A DNA stretch of 64,000 bases from Pyrus communis (taxonomy: Eukaryota; Streptophyta; Magnoliopsida; Rosales; Rosaceae). A model generated the notes under the pieces. The model made no database searches. It was not told where the DNA came from and saw nothing but the letters and a program-made list of their open reading frames with translations. The position numbers and the translations under genes are program-made. How positions within the stretch are numbered: position 1 is the stretch's first letter; every line of letters starts with the position of its first letter. Positions 1 to 12,215 of this stretch are shown here, in pieces. The stretch covers positions 14,187,032-14,251,031 of the forward strand of contig NC_084803.1 in assembly GCF_963583255.1 (NCBI RefSeq), written 5' to 3'.

Positions 1-510
1 ATCATTAGTAATGAAAGAAGATAATTGGAGCAACGATCTCTAAACTTCTCAATTTGAGATTTGGTCCCTGGATTAAAATTGTGAGTATTGGTTCCTGAAC
101 TTTTTATAATATGGAATAATGAACTTTTTAGCTAATTCTGTCAGAATTTCTATCTTTTTTTGCTGCTTTCAACTTTTTATTTTAGATGAAATTTCTAAAA
201 ATATTAGTCAAAAGAATCATTGTTTCACATTACGACAAGTTCAGAGACCAAAACTTATAAATTTTAGTTCAGAGATCAAAATTTTATCTTGTCAAATATT
301 CTCCAATAAAAAAAAAATAAATAAAATATGGGAAGGCGATGCTGTAAATAAACGGAAAATGCATGGGCCATGCTTGAAGTTGGCAGATAGGAAAGCGAAC
401 CTGGACGTTGCCAAGCGAACTCAAAGAAAACGTGTTTGCAAATTTGAAACAGACGAGTGATGGGATCCAACTAACAAAACAACCATTAAATAATTAAACT
501 CAAGACACAT
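1..510. other. AT-rich intergenic region with a degenerate inverted repeat
   Basis: No gene is supported here. Roughly 40-100 and 236-300 hold phrases of opposite sense (a 'tttggtccctgga' type and a 'cagagaccaaaac' type), which looks like a worn fold-back repeat with short AT-rich arms. The short reading frames have no recognisable domain, start context or codon pattern. Confidence 0.4.
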
Positions 511-516
511 ATATTT

Positions 517-522
517 CACGTG
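517..522. promoter_or_regulatory. G-box (CACGTG) upstream of the JAZ gene
   Basis: A perfect palindromic CACGTG lies about 155 bases upstream of the JAZ TATA box. In the JAZ family G-boxes are the known binding sites of MYC2-type bHLH activators, which JAZ proteins repress, giving a feedback loop. That this copy is used is an inference from position. Confidence 0.55.
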
Positions 523-676
523 CTTTTTTAACCAAAAAATAAAGTAATATTTAAAATAAAATAAATTATAAAACTTAAAAAGTTAAATTTAAAAACTAAA
601 TATAAATAAAGATAAGCCCGTGGACTGCTGATAAAAGAGACAGAGGACCACAAGTTTTCTCTTACTACAAGAAGGG

Positions 677-682
677 TATAAA
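677..682 (+). promoter_or_regulatory. TATA box of the JAZ gene
   Basis: TATAAA in the context GGGTATAAAGACAGG sits about 207 bases upstream of the chosen start codon. Transcription would begin near 705-715 and give a leader of about 175 bases. I see no ATG in that leader before 884, which supports the start chosen. Confidence 0.6.
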
Positions 683-883
683 GACAGGAGGTTTCAGCGC
701 CAAGATTATAAAAAAAAAAAAAGGGATTTTTTTGTCTGGAAAAAGGAAGAAAGATTGGATTTTGAATTCTGGGTTGTGTTTGGATTGAGTGATTTAGAAC
801 TGGGTTGGTGGGAAAATATTGGATTTTGAGTGTTGGGTTGTGTTTTGTTGGATTGTGGGATTTTGAACTTGGTCGGCGGAGAA

Positions 884-2446
884 ATGTCGAGTTCGTCGGA
901 GAAATTTTCAGGCCAGAGAGGGATGAGGATGGCGGAGAAGCCGTCGAGCTTCACTCAGACATGCAGCATGCTTTGCCAGTACCTCAAGGAGGAAGGCAGC
1001 TTTGGAGATCTGAATCTTGACATGGCATGCAACAACATGCAACAATCAAATGGTAAAGCACTTGTCTTTACTTTTTAGCTGGTCTTATTTTCTGTTTGGT
1101 TGCTGAGAAAATTAGAGGAAGAGAGTATGAACTCCATCTAGAATCTTATGCGTGCATGTTTATGTTTTAGACTTTCTGTTTGGTTGCTGAGAAACCAAGA
1201 AGTTTCCCAATTGAAAGAGAATCAGAAAAGGGAAGATTTGTAGCACATAATTTTTTTTAAGAAGATTTAATAAGATCTCATTCAAATTTGACTAGAAACA
1301 CCTGAAAATTGCAGTAAAAAGCACTTCTCTGTTTAATTTTGTTTCCATATCAAAAGGTTTCAGAATTTTCCTTATTTGTTTTATAAAATTGGAAAATGTT
1401 TGGACAGGAGGAGCACCTGAGATGTTTAATCAGAAAGCCCCACCCATGAATTTCTTTCCATTTATGGAAACTTCTCGAAACATGCCAACGGCGGCTGGAG
1501 ATTTCAAATCCATGGATTTGTTTCCTCAACAAGCTGGTTTTGGTCCCTCTGCCCCCACTCCCAGAGAAGAGGTCCCCAAGATGGCTGATTCTAGGTAATT
1601 TTTTGGAAATTTACGGCTCTGTATTTGTAGGGTTTCGATAGATATTAGAAGGCGAAAATCGGATTTCTGAAAAATTGTAGCAGCATATGACTTTGTTGAG
1701 TTCATATGTGAAATCTTTGTTAGCTCACTATGCTTTGTTTCTCATGTACTAGTGTGAAGAAATCTGCCTCGGGAGAGCCTCAAAAGGCACAAATGACTAT
1801 CTTTTATGGTGGACAAGTCATAGTGTTCAACGATTTTCCGGTGGACAAGGCGAAGGAAGTCATGCTCTTAGCAAGCAAGGAAAGATCCCAGAGCCATACC
1901 ACTCTGGCTTCTACTCCGGCCAAGATTAAAAATGCCTTTGCCTCTCATTTGGGCAAGAGTCCAATTAATTCCAGCAGTTCAGTTCCCCCGAGCACAAACA
2001 TGCTTCCTAGGTTTGACAATCAAGCGATCCAGGAGGGCGACAAGCCATCCCCTCGACCGATAGTCTGTGGTAATCTTCTTTCTGTGATCACCGTGTCTCC
2101 ATATCAAGTACTCCTATAAATAACATGTTTCTAATCAACGATTTCCTTTCTATTGCAGATCTTCCACTTGCGAGGAAAGCTTCGCTTCATCGATTCCTTG
2201 AAAAGAGAAAGGATAGGTAGGCATCCGAAACAACTATAGCATATTTTTCTCTCCAATCATCAAAAATACCAATTCATGTTAACAGTAATGTTTATATGAT
2301 CCATTTGATTGATCTTGTTTACAATTTGTCTGTTTTACAGGCTCAACACGCGAGCACCGTACCAAACGAGCAGCCCTTCATCCGGCCCGGCGAAGCCAAC
2401 TGAAAACAAGTCATGGTTAGGGTTGGCTGCTCAACAAACCCAATGA
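884..2446 (+). CDS. TIFY10A: Jasmonate ZIM-domain (JAZ) repressor, TIFY10/JAZ1-JAZ2 type
   Basis: Nuclear repressor of jasmonate signalling that holds MYC2-type bHLH factors inactive until COI1 and jasmonoyl-isoleucine trigger its degradation. Five exons: 884-1052, 1408-1594, 1753-2069, 2159-2216 and 2341-2446, all GT-AG, giving 278 residues. The N-terminal [21 protein letters not shown] stretch is typical of the TIFY10 group. The TIFY/ZIM domain (about 129-164) has TIFYGGQV at 134-141 and serves dimerisation and NINJA binding. The Jas degron starts at D225 ([20 protein letters not shown]) and continues across an intron into APYQ (249-252). The degron core is LPLARK where LPIARR is usual. No EAR motif is seen, so TOPLESS recruitment should go through NINJA. 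The intron inside the Jas motif has an in-frame stop at its first codon, allowing a truncated isoform. The family is certain; the exact orthologue (JAZ1 or JAZ2) is not. Confidence 0.95.
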
Positions 2447-3227
2447 TATGAGAACCTGTGTTGTTGTATGCATCCTTAGGCTTTCTTAAAGTTCAAGCCT
2501 CTGCTATATATTTCAATTTTGGCGGGTTTAATTTAAGCCCGGAATTTCATTAGCTCTATATTTTTCTGCCATGTTAGATCTGCCAACTGTTGGTTAATCT
2601 TAATTAGTTTCAGTAAGCATGTAATTAAGCTTCTGATGGAAGGAATTCAATTATTAATGATATAATTTTGAATTTTAATAAAATTAATTCACTTTTTGTT
2701 CTTCTCTGTTGGTGGAGGTGGGTGCATAAATGGTTTGGTTTAGGCACGTCCAACATTTTCATTTATTGCGTGGCCCTCACAATCTTGCTTTCTCATCAAT
2801 TCATGTGGCCCCATTGCTTGTGGTTTGTGTCCAGACTATATGGTACAAACCATACAATATGCATTCCTTGTACGAGCAACCATTTTCTGGGCCTTTTTTC
2901 TTTATTACCAAGTTCGTTGATGAGATCTGTACTAAAAACCGAAGTGTCGTAAACTCGGATCTACTAAAAAATTGAGTGTCATAAACTCTGATCTTTTTTA
3001 ATCAAATAGATATTGAGTGTCGTTAAACCAAATAATTATGTGAACCTTAGGTTTTCTAGATTAAATAATTCACATGAAGGAATGGATAACCATAACTTGC
3101 TACCAGTTTTTTTTTTTTTTTTTAAGGGGAAAAAAAAAAGGCAAAGTGAAAATTATGGTGCTCTAGTGGTTCACATGATTGACTTGTTGAAATTGGTTAA
3201 GAGAATTAACATGCAACAAAATCAAAT
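2447..3227. other. 3' region of JAZ and AT-rich spacer
   Basis: The first 200-250 bases should be the JAZ 3' untranslated region, with AT-rich and possible poly(A) signals near 2660-2690. The rest contains a poly(T)/poly(A) tract near 3107-3140 and no recognisable gene. Confidence 0.5.
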
Positions 3228-3790
3228 CAGTGTTTGAAATATCCTGGATATCCAAAAATTTAGGGAACGATATGGAAAGATGCACGATATTTCCGGAAAT
3301 CAGTCAATTTCCTCGATATTTTTAGGAAATATCCAATGTTTGTAGACAATTTGCAAAAAGTTTGTAGGAAATATCTATGACCCTATGCATTCTTTGTTTT
3401 TTTAATTTCTTTCTTTATGGTATTAGTTTTACTTCAATAAAACTTATGCTGCTTTCATGACAAAAAATTCAATTAAGTTATGTATAATTTATTCTTTCTA
3501 GTGAAATGCTTTATTTTATTATTTGTCATTATAAGGAAGTTTTTCTTCTCACATATCACATACTTATTATTTACACAGTATCTAATTATTAATTCTTGAT
3601 TCATACATGTGTTGTGGCTTCATATGACATTCCCTAAAAAATAATTTAAAATTTCCATGTTTTTGAGCAAATTTCCATCATTTCTATCAAATGCAATCTT
3701 TATCAATATCGATATACACGATATATTCATTGATAATTCCATAAATTTACCTATCGATATTTCCACCGATTACTGATATTTTAAACACTG
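3228..3790. mobile_element. MITE with CAGTGTTT termini, hAT-like
   Basis: The ends are inverted: CAGTGTTTGAAATATC at the left and the reverse complement of CAGTGTTTAAAATATC at the right. The interior is rich in inverted 'gatatttcc' and 'atcgatat' phrases. Flanking octamers (AATCAAAT and ATTCAAAC) match at 6 of 8 positions, compatible with a decayed 8 bp hAT-type target duplication. No transposase is present. The superfamily assignment is tentative. Confidence 0.6.
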
Positions 3791-4720
3791 ATTCAAACAA
3801 GTCACATCCTTTTTTTCTACGTTGTATACCACTTTTGCTACGAAATATTGTGCCCAAATGTTGGCAAACATTGCCAACTAAAAAAATGAGGTGCAAGTGT
3901 GCATCCTAATTCTAAACGTGGACAGATATACCAGATTAAATTTTATGGATTAATTAATCAAATCACTGTGTTTAATGAGTGATGAACTATTTTGAATGTC
4001 TCGCTTTGTGCACAGAGTTGCTCCTCTTTGTTTGACTCTATGAAAACTACCAATTTGGTATTCTCAATTTAAATGCAACGTCAATGATTTTTGGACGATA
4101 AATGACGGTATTGCCGTTAAAATATCTAATGAACACACAGAAATACGTGGGCTCCGTCTAATTTATCTTAAAAACACGTGGTTCTGAATTGGGCATCACA
4201 TGCATGTTCAAGGTGGTGGGCGTCACATGCTATGATTGTTCAAGGTGGTCGGGTGCTTTTCAATGCGGGTTTCATTGCTCCTGCTTATGGGGCTACTAAA
4301 TCTAACACCAATAACTAGTTGGGTTCTTGGATCATTTGGGCCTTTGCTCACTAAACAAAATTGAATTAATCAAAACCTTTCACATTTTCTAACCCATTAT
4401 TTTCATTTGCTATGACCACTTTAGGTATGCTTACTTGTTTGGAATGAGTGATGTAATGAACCACGACATGCATAGAATGAATGGGTACGGAGTCAACGAG
4501 ATCCACTAATCGATATGACTCATGAATTTTCAAGTATTGAATTACGGTTTTGAAGTGTAACATGCACTTTTGATTATGTTTCACATGCGAATAACCGCAT
4601 GATAAATCAAGATTCAGAATAACTCTACCTCGCTTGAAGGGCTTGAATCATCAACTTTTCGTTGAGTGGACAAGTAGTTGTAGAGCTACCAAATCTCTCA
4701 TGTTTCAGTCTTATGCATGT
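3791..4720. other. Intergenic spacer without recognised features
   Basis: AT-rich sequence with scattered short frames. Two CACGTGG/TACGTGG-like cores occur near 4145-4185, but no gene is close enough to make them convincing promoter elements. Confidence 0.4.
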
Positions 4721-5975
4721 TGGGGCAGGTATATCATTTCTAATTCTTGGAACTGGACACGACCCGTTTTAAAATGAAACAGGGCGGGCTAGGCCGGGTA
4801 TATCATTTCTAATTCTTGGAATCGGACCTAATCCGACCCATTTGAAATTGGCCGGTTTGGGTCGGGTCCAATTATTATTATTATTTTTTTTTTTCAAAAA
4901 CAGATTATTACTTTGGTATCATTTATTTAGGAATCAAGCAATAACATTCCCCCTTTGTAAAACCTTGCCTAGCACAGCAGCAATAATTCGATTTTCTCGT
5001 TTGATCTCAAGCATAATAATGAACTAATCAAGTTTCAAATACAAACAAATCACAAAACCACCTCACCTAACATACAAAAAGAATCAAATGAGTCAGCTAA
5101 TCATAAAACAAGACTAGGCTTTTCAAGCATGCAAAACAATAAACTGCTTAACCACATTGGTAAACTCAAAAGGTTGCATTGCACAAATTGGAAGGAGATT
5201 CAGTAACCCAATCGAGTGTGTATTATACAATAATTGGTAGTCTACCTACCTGTCGTTCATAATCGAGTGCTTAAAAACCCTTTGAAAACTTATAAAAGAT
5301 TGTTGTAATCTATCTATCCCTTTGTTCCTAATTGAGTGCATATTATAGTTATTGGTAATTAAAACTCCCCGGTTTGTTGAGCCTGCAAATGCAAAAACCA
5401 AGGTCCCAGACCCAGAGTACGATATTAATTAACCAAAATAAAAAAATAATTCAAAATCCCTAAATCTAGAAAAACCCAAATTCCTTAAATCACTAAAAGC
5501 TATATTTGAATACCTTTTGTTTGAAGATTTAGCTTCGAGATGGACTGGTCAAAACCGTGAGGTGGTGGTCGAAGTGGAGAGGAGCATATGGTGGTGGTCG
5601 GAGAATCAGAGTTGACTTCAGAGAGGCTGAGGTAGGGAGCTTAGTTATCGAGATTCGAGAGGGATGAGAGTCATTTTGGACTCTGGGATAAAGAGATCGA
5701 GAGGAATGAGAGTGAGAATTGAATCGACGATTGAGATGCGAGAAGGATGACTGAAGAGAGGAGATTCATCCGAGTCTGGAAGAGTTTTTAAGAAAGTCTG
5801 AGAGTGAACTACAGACTTTGAGACACAAGACTCTTTTGAGTGTGAGATGCTTGAACTTTGAATAGTATAAATTTCATCTCCAGTATTAGATGGTGGATAC
5901 GGTCCCAGCCAAGGGCCCGTATCTTCAAAAATTAAGACCTTGCCCACCCTGCCCCGCACCGTTTTGAATTTAGAA
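4721..5975. mobile_element. Degenerate non-autonomous element with G/C-rich ends, possibly hAT
   Basis: The left side has two direct copies of a 'gtatatcatttctaattcttgga' phrase about 71 bases apart next to 'cagggcgggctaggccggg'. The right side ends in the inverted 'gcccaccctgccccgcacc'. Such GC-rich inverted ends in AT-rich surroundings are common in plant hAT-derived elements. A 104-residue minus-strand frame (5645-5959) has no recognisable domain. Borders are approximate and the class is a guess. Confidence 0.35.
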
Positions 5976-6261
5976 AAATATGGACCGTCCCCAAGTTGCT
6001 AGTACCCTCACTTACTCTCCCTCCCTTCTTCTTAATCATTTTCACTCTCTTGTCTTCCTTCTTCTTCGTCATTCTCTCATATTTTTTTCTTCCTACATCT
6101 CTCGCCCTTCTCCTTGTTCTTCTTCTTTATATTGTGCCCTAAATTTATGAATATTTTTTTATTCCTAAGAACAATTGTGATTTTAGATTTTAGTAATGTT
6201 TGAAGTATTTGATTTTGAGGTTCTGACTGATTTGGATGCATGAATTTTGAAGCAAAAGGAT

Positions 6262-6545
6262 AAAAATTTGAAATTGATCTTGCATAAGTGCTGGAATTTT
6301 AAAACTGACCTTGTAGAAGTGCTCAATTTTTTGAAATTGATGTTGCAGAAGTGATGGAATTTTGAAACTGATATTGCATAATTGCATAAATTTTTGAAAA
6401 TGATATTGAGAGATGCTGAAATTTTAAAATTTATCTTGTAGAAGTGCTTGAATTTGGAAACTGATCTTGCGGCGATGCATAAATTGTGAAACTGATATTG
6501 CAGAAGCACAAAAAGTTTTAAAATTGATCTTGGAGAGATGCAGAA
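6262..6545. repeat. Degenerate minisatellite, about 31 bp unit
   Basis: About nine imperfect direct copies of a unit resembling 'ttttgaaactgatcttgcagaagtgctggaa' run through this interval. Reading frames remain open in several phases because of the periodicity, which explains the open frames of up to 108 codons on the minus strand. Not coding. Confidence 0.65.
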
Positions 6546-7088
6546 ATCAATTTTTACGGATCTAACATCAATTTCAATTTTTATAGAGCCGGACTAGATT
6601 TTAAAATTTTGGTTTACTTGTTTCTGGGCTAGGTTTGTTGAGATTTAAGGTTTTTCGTTATCCTTGAAATAATTCAAAACTAGTGTTTTGTGTTTTTGTC
6701 TCTATGGGTAAAGCTCTCTAAAATTTTCTATTTATTCTTAAAAAGCTATATTAGTTACATTTTTGGTAAGCAAATTGATTCTCATTCTATGATTCCACTT
6801 TTCACAAGTTAAGCAATTATAAGAAATCGTCTTCTAATCGGCGAAATGATGATATTGTCACATCTAACTTGCTGGTTGGGTTCGTTAAGCAAGTAGACAA
6901 GCAGGTCATTCTACATTAGTATTTGTATTTACTTATTTAATTAGTTATTCATGTTTGGATTCGACCCAAAGATACTACATACTTATCTTTGGAGTACGTA
7001 ACGCAACAAGTGCGTAGGTGAAAAATAGTCTATGTTTAGTTTTAATTTCAATACAATAACTTTATGTTGTTATATGTGTATTTTGATA

Positions 7089-7229
7089 GGATGGGTGACC
7101 TACTGAGAAGTTCTCATTCGAGTTCCCAGAAACAAAACCGTGAGGGCGTGGTGGGGCTCAAAGCGGACAATATCATGTTACGGTAGGGTCAAGCCCGGGA
7201 TGTGGTGGGGTCCGAGCCAGAATGTGACA
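7089..7229 (+). mobile_element. Truncated Cassandra TRIM LTR
   Basis: It matches the second half of the Cassandra LTRs elsewhere in this window: it begins at the 5S-like 'aggatgggtgacc', continues through 'ccgtgagggcgtgg' and 'gcggacaatatc', and ends in TGTGACA. The first half of the LTR and any internal region are missing, so this is a 5'-truncated fragment. Confidence 0.8.
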
Positions 7230-7329
7230 ATTGTATTAAATTCATAAATATTATAACTAAATCTTAATAATGATGTTTATATCAAAAACAAAACAATTAA
7301 TTCCATTTCTAGTTCCTTTCTATTTCATA

Positions 7330-7595
7330 TTTTGAAGAGAAAACAATGACACAAAAATACAAATACGATAAACTACCACACAAAATAAATATTTTGACAA
7401 AAAAAACAATCACAAAAATACAAATACAATATATTACCACACACAATATTTATTTAATGTTTTCTTATTGTCGACATTAAAAAATAAAATAAATATTTTA
7501 ATGAAAAAACAATGACACAAAAATACAAATACGATAGATTACAACAAAAAATATTTATTTTATTTAATATTTTCTTACAGTCGAAATTAAAAAAA
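7330..7595. repeat. AT-rich direct repeats upstream of the UBP1 gene
   Basis: The phrase 'aacaatgacacaaaaatacaaatacgata' recurs with changes near 7344, 7407 and 7508, separated by 'aaataaatatttt' and 'tatttatttaatgttttctta' segments. It looks like an old local duplication. No gene function is evident. Confidence 0.55.
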
Positions 7596-7773
7596 ATTTC
7601 AATAAAAGAATCAGCGGCTATAAAAGCGGTGACTTGCTCTACTGATTCTCATTTTCTTCGAGGGGTTTTTCCTTTCTTTTTTTTTCCCCCTTTTTTTCGG
7701 TTTTTCATTTTTCATTTTTTTTTTCACCTTTTTCCTTCCTCGTTTCCTTTGTAATTTCATCTTCGTTCCCGTG

Positions 7774-7789
7774 AAACCCTAACCCTAAA
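7774..7789. promoter_or_regulatory. Double telo-box in the UBP1 5' region
   Basis: AAACCCTAACCCTAAA lies 64-79 bases upstream of the start codon, after a pyrimidine-rich stretch (about 7655-7750). Telo-boxes (AAACCCTAA) are known in plant promoters and leaders of genes for translation and RNA handling. No TATA box is obvious, which also fits a housekeeping promoter. Confidence 0.6.
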
Positions 7790-7852
7790 ATTGCAATTGC
7801 ACAGAAATTTGTATAAAATCCCCAATTCTTCGCGTTGTGTGAGGAGGATAAT

Positions 7853-10800
7853 ATGGAACAGCAGAGGTTCAAGCAGCAAGCCATGATACAGCAGTCGCTT
7901 TACCAACACCCTGCCCTCGTAGCTGCCCCTCAGGTTCTTATTCTCCCCTTGTCTCTCTCTCTGTGGTTTAATTCTGGTTTACATGTTTGTTCATTTTGCT
8001 GGTCAAAAGTTTGAGTTTTTTTATTGATGTTTGGATATGGGTATTTGTGTATGGGTTGAAATTTGTGGGAGATGTTTGGCCAAATGCTGGTTTATTTCCA
8101 TTGGAAATATTTGCGTATGGGATTTTTGTGTTTGGTTGATATGTGGATGGCTTTGTTTTACAAGGATCCCCAAAGTTGGATTTTTCCAGAAATTTTTGTA
8201 ATTTTTTTGGGGAATTCTGTTTAAATTATCTAAATTTATCTATTTATTGTTGAAATTTTGTATCAACTGTATTCAAGTGATGCTGTATACTTTTTGGGTA
8301 ATTATTATCCATATAGGAACCTTAATAATGTACATATAATGTGCCAAACTCTACTGTTTGGATATTTGTAGCTTGTCCTGCTTGTTATTATATCCCTGGT
8401 TCTATTAATCTACCGTCCGACGAGGGCATGTAATGTTCCGCATAATGAACAGATGGAACGATATCAGTCTCGGTTAATGGCCGTGCAGTTCTAAGTATTA
8501 GTGTTTGTTACTACTACCTCTAATGATTCTATGCGTGGATTCCTATATAAAACGGAAAGTTGAAAAGGGAGAAACTCTATCGGTTCATGATAAGTTTATT
8601 AAGATAGCTTGAAACTGATGGGGTAGCTATTATATAATAGATTGGCCTCTTTCTGTCAATTTTGTAATCATATGCAAGATTGTCTCCATGCCCGTGGTCC
8701 CTTTTTTTTGTTTCAACTATTTGTTTGCTTATGCATCTCTTTAAGTTTTTGTGGGGAGTGTAAATTCATTACTTAGGTTTTTTTTTTTTTCTTTTCCTTT
8801 TGCTTGTTTTTTTACATTCGTATTTTTGCAGATAGAGCCTATCTTGAGTGGAAATCTGCCTCCTGGGTTTGATTCAAGTACTTGCCGCAGTGTGTGAGTG
8901 TTGTATAGATATTTTGCTTTTTCTATTTTTGTTTATTTTTCTTTACAACTAGGTTCCTTTGTACTCGCTGAAAATCGTTTGTTTTCTTGCCCGAAATGTT
9001 TAGTCTTATGTAAATGAATGCAATATATTGTGCTAACAATAGTCTGCGCATGCATAGAACTCGGGCACAGTTGCCTTTTGTCTGCTTTACATATATATTT
9101 TATTATTTAGGTTAAATATATTTATGATGGGTAATGAGCCATTGTATATTTGAACATCTGCTAGGTAGATTACTTTTCTCAGTCATTTTTATCAGATTGC
9201 ACGTTATAATGTTGTAATTCGTGAAAAAATGCAGTTATGTCGGAAATATTCTCCCACAAGTTACTGAACCCCTTATGCAAGAAGTCTTTGCCAGTACTGG
9301 TCCACTTGAAGGATGCAAGCTCATAAGGAAGGATAAGGTGGGGTTCATTTTTGCCTACTTTGTGTGTTTTTCTTTGGATGGGAGGTTAGGACAGATGATA
9401 GATTCTTCTTAGTTCCATGAGAATCTTTCTGTTTTTAATATTTGAGGATCATTTGTGGATTCATATGATTAAATTCTATTTCTCATAAATGTTGGTACTT
9501 TGCATTAGTGATCTCCTCGGTAAGACTTTTTACTTACGTGTTGTTTCCAATGTCTTCTCAATGCAGTCATCCTATGGATTTGTTGACTACTTTGATCGTA
9601 GGTCAGCTGCTCTTGCTATTGTGACTCTTAATGGCAGGCATCTGTAAGTAAAAATCTTCATAGAATTATGATAGGCTTTCGTTTTTTGGTGGTGTCCTTT
9701 GCTGAATGTGCTGTTTATTCAGGTTTGGGCAGCCGATTAAAGTTAATTGGGCATATGCAAGTAGTCAGAGAGAGGATACATCAGGTTTGTATATGCATCG
9801 GTTATTATGGAGTGATGTGTATGCATTGATTATCATGGACTGATATGTTCAAATTTTTATTTTCTTATGCTTGTTATGTTGGCGTGCAGGTCACTTTAAT
9901 ATTTTTGTTGGTGATCTCAGCCCTGAGGTTACTGATGCTACACTGTTTGCATGTTTTTCTGGTTATTCTAGTTGTTCGTAAGCTCCACTTCCGTGTCTTT
10001 TGTTTTTTTATTCAACATTGATGTTTTCTGTTATTCTGCTGATGTCTTTTGATATATTGGGTTATTTCTATTGGATAATTGAAGTACCTCTTATTTCAAA
10101 TATACTCGGCTGTTTAAATTAATTTGATCTGATTCACAGAGATGCTAGAGTTATGTGGGATCAGAAAACTGGGCGTTCAAGGGGCTTTGGGTTTGTTTCC
10201 TTCCGAAATCAGCAGGTACTGAAATTGCTTAAACATTTCCCTTTGCGTCTTCCTTCTCACTCCTTGTTTTCTGGTTGGGCTCATTGTATGATTGTGCCAC
10301 TGGTTTTTTTTGATTCAGGAGGCCCAAAGTGCAATTAATGACTTAAATGGTAAGACAATGTACATTCTTTTGATGGAAGTTTATTTCCTTGCACATGTTG
10401 TTTAGATTTTGGTTAGTGTACCCATTAAGAAGTGCTATGATGCCATAACTCTTAACTTGGTATCTCAGGAAAGTGGCTTGGAAGTAGACAGATTCGGTGC
10501 AATTGGGCCACAAAAGGTGCTACTTCCAATGATGACAAGCAGAGTTCTGATTCTAAAAATGTTGTAGAGCTGACGAATGGAACATCAGGTGAGCTGCTTC
10601 ATTAGTGATGAAACAAGTTTTCATAGTTGCTTACGTATCTTTGGAAGTAAAATTGTTTGTGTTCTCCCTTGGATGTTACTATCCATGATTTAAATGAGTG
10701 GTGTAGCTCTTGTTATTTTTTGTTCTTGATAATTGGGATGTATAAGAAACTATCCTTTTTGTTTTATGATGGCATATTTGCTGGGTGATGATTTGTCTGT

Positions 10801-12215
10801 AGATATTGCAGCTTGAATCTGTTGTCTACTCTTTGTTTTTCCAAAATGCTATTTTTAATTGTATGAAACTTTTTTGAATTGGAATCAGAAATCTGTGAGT
10901 AGTGATGATGTTAGATATGATGTTCACTTTCTAATTTTCTGCCACATTTGTGTTCCCATAATGATGAGCTTACTGTTTGTGTCCCTTGCAGACGATGGTC
11001 AGGAGAAGCCTAATGAAGATGCTCCAGAGAACAATCCTCAGTATACTACGGTTTATGTGGGCAATCTGGCTCCTGAGGCAAGGATTTCTTTTTTAACTCA
11101 TGGACTATTAAACTGGTTGTGGATTGGCTATATCTTTTCTTTTCATACTGTAATCACAATATGTTCTTATGCAAATGAAGTCAATTTTAGACCAAGTACA
11201 GTTGAGGCTGAAATTTCTGACAACATAGGCAACTAAAGTGCTGAAGAACCAACTTCTTCAGCAAACTAATGTCAGCTTATCACCTCACTGTTAGTTTTGA
11301 TTGTGTTTTTTCTATGTATACGAGGTGGGCAGCTGGCCCACTTTCAAAACTGCAAAGATACCATTGTTATAAGATCATAGGTTAATTGCGTGTTAGTGAC
11401 GGGAGCCACAGGCAAATGGCTCTGGTTAGCATGGAACTCCCAGTGGGCATAACAAATAAATGTCTACATTTGTCAAAGTTGCACAATAAACAAAGAAAAA
11501 TGTTCTAAATATGAGTTACCATTAATCTGCAGGTTACTTCAGTTGACCTTCATCGTCATTTCCATGGCCTTGGTTCTGGAGTTATTGAAGATGTTCGGGT
11601 GCAGAGAGATAAAGGTTTTGGGTTTGTGAGATACAGTACTCATTCTGAAGCAGCTGTGGCTATCCAGTTGGGGAATGCTAGGTTTCTCTGTGGCAAACCA
11701 ATTAAGGTACAGTCTTGACAGAGTTTACAATTCAGTTGAATTACCAACAATTGACAAATTTTTGGCAGGTATTTTAGATTTCAGATGATTGCTTCTTTTC
11801 TTAGTTTACGAGTGAGGCGTCGTGTGGAGCAGGCACATATGCTTGTTTTAAATGTTTGTGATATGTTATGTCCTAATGGTGTCGTCAAATGATCAATTGG
11901 TTCGATCTTCTAATGTTTTTCTGTTTGTGTTAACAGTGTTCATGGGGCAGCAAGCCTACTCCACCAGGGACAAGCTCAACCCCCCTGCCGCCACCAGCTG
12001 CAGTTCACATGCCAGGCTTCTCAGCCGCTGACCTTGCGGCCTATCAAAGACAAATGGCATTGAGCAAAATGGGTGGTGCGCAAGCCCTCATGCTTCCGCA
12101 GGGTCAGCATGCTCTGAAGGCAGCCATGGGGATGGGTGCTGGAGCCAGTCAGGCCATATACGACGGTGGCTACCATAATGTAGCAACAACTCAGCAACTC
12201 ATGTACTACCAGTAA
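7853..12215 (+). CDS. UBP1: Oligouridylate-binding protein, UBP1 family (three RRMs)
   Basis: RNA-binding protein of the plant UBP1/TIA-1-like family, which binds U-rich sequence, stabilises or sequesters mRNA and enters stress granules. Twelve exons: 7853-7933, 8832-8893, 9235-9337, 9567-9643, 9723-9784, 9890-9977, 10140-10215, 10319-10349, 10469-10588, 10992-11077, 11533-11706 and 11937-12215, giving 412 residues, close to the usual family length. A short Q-rich start is followed by RRM1 (about 48-122, RNP2 VYVGNI, RNP1 SYGFVDYF), RRM2 (about 132-208, RNP2 IFVGDL, RNP1 RGFGFVSF) and RRM3 (about 252-323, RNP2 VYVGNL, RNP1 KGFGFVRY). The C-terminus carries the family hallmarks [17 protein letters not shown] and TTQQLMYYQ. 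Intron 10 has a GC donor (GAG|GCAAGG); the flanking protein APE|VTSVDL is only continuous if that donor is used. Which of UBP1A/B/C it matches is not resolved. Confidence 0.95.

Noticed and set aside
119..460. 113-codon plus-strand gene at the window start
   Set aside because: It overlaps a degenerate inverted repeat and has no domain or promoter support.
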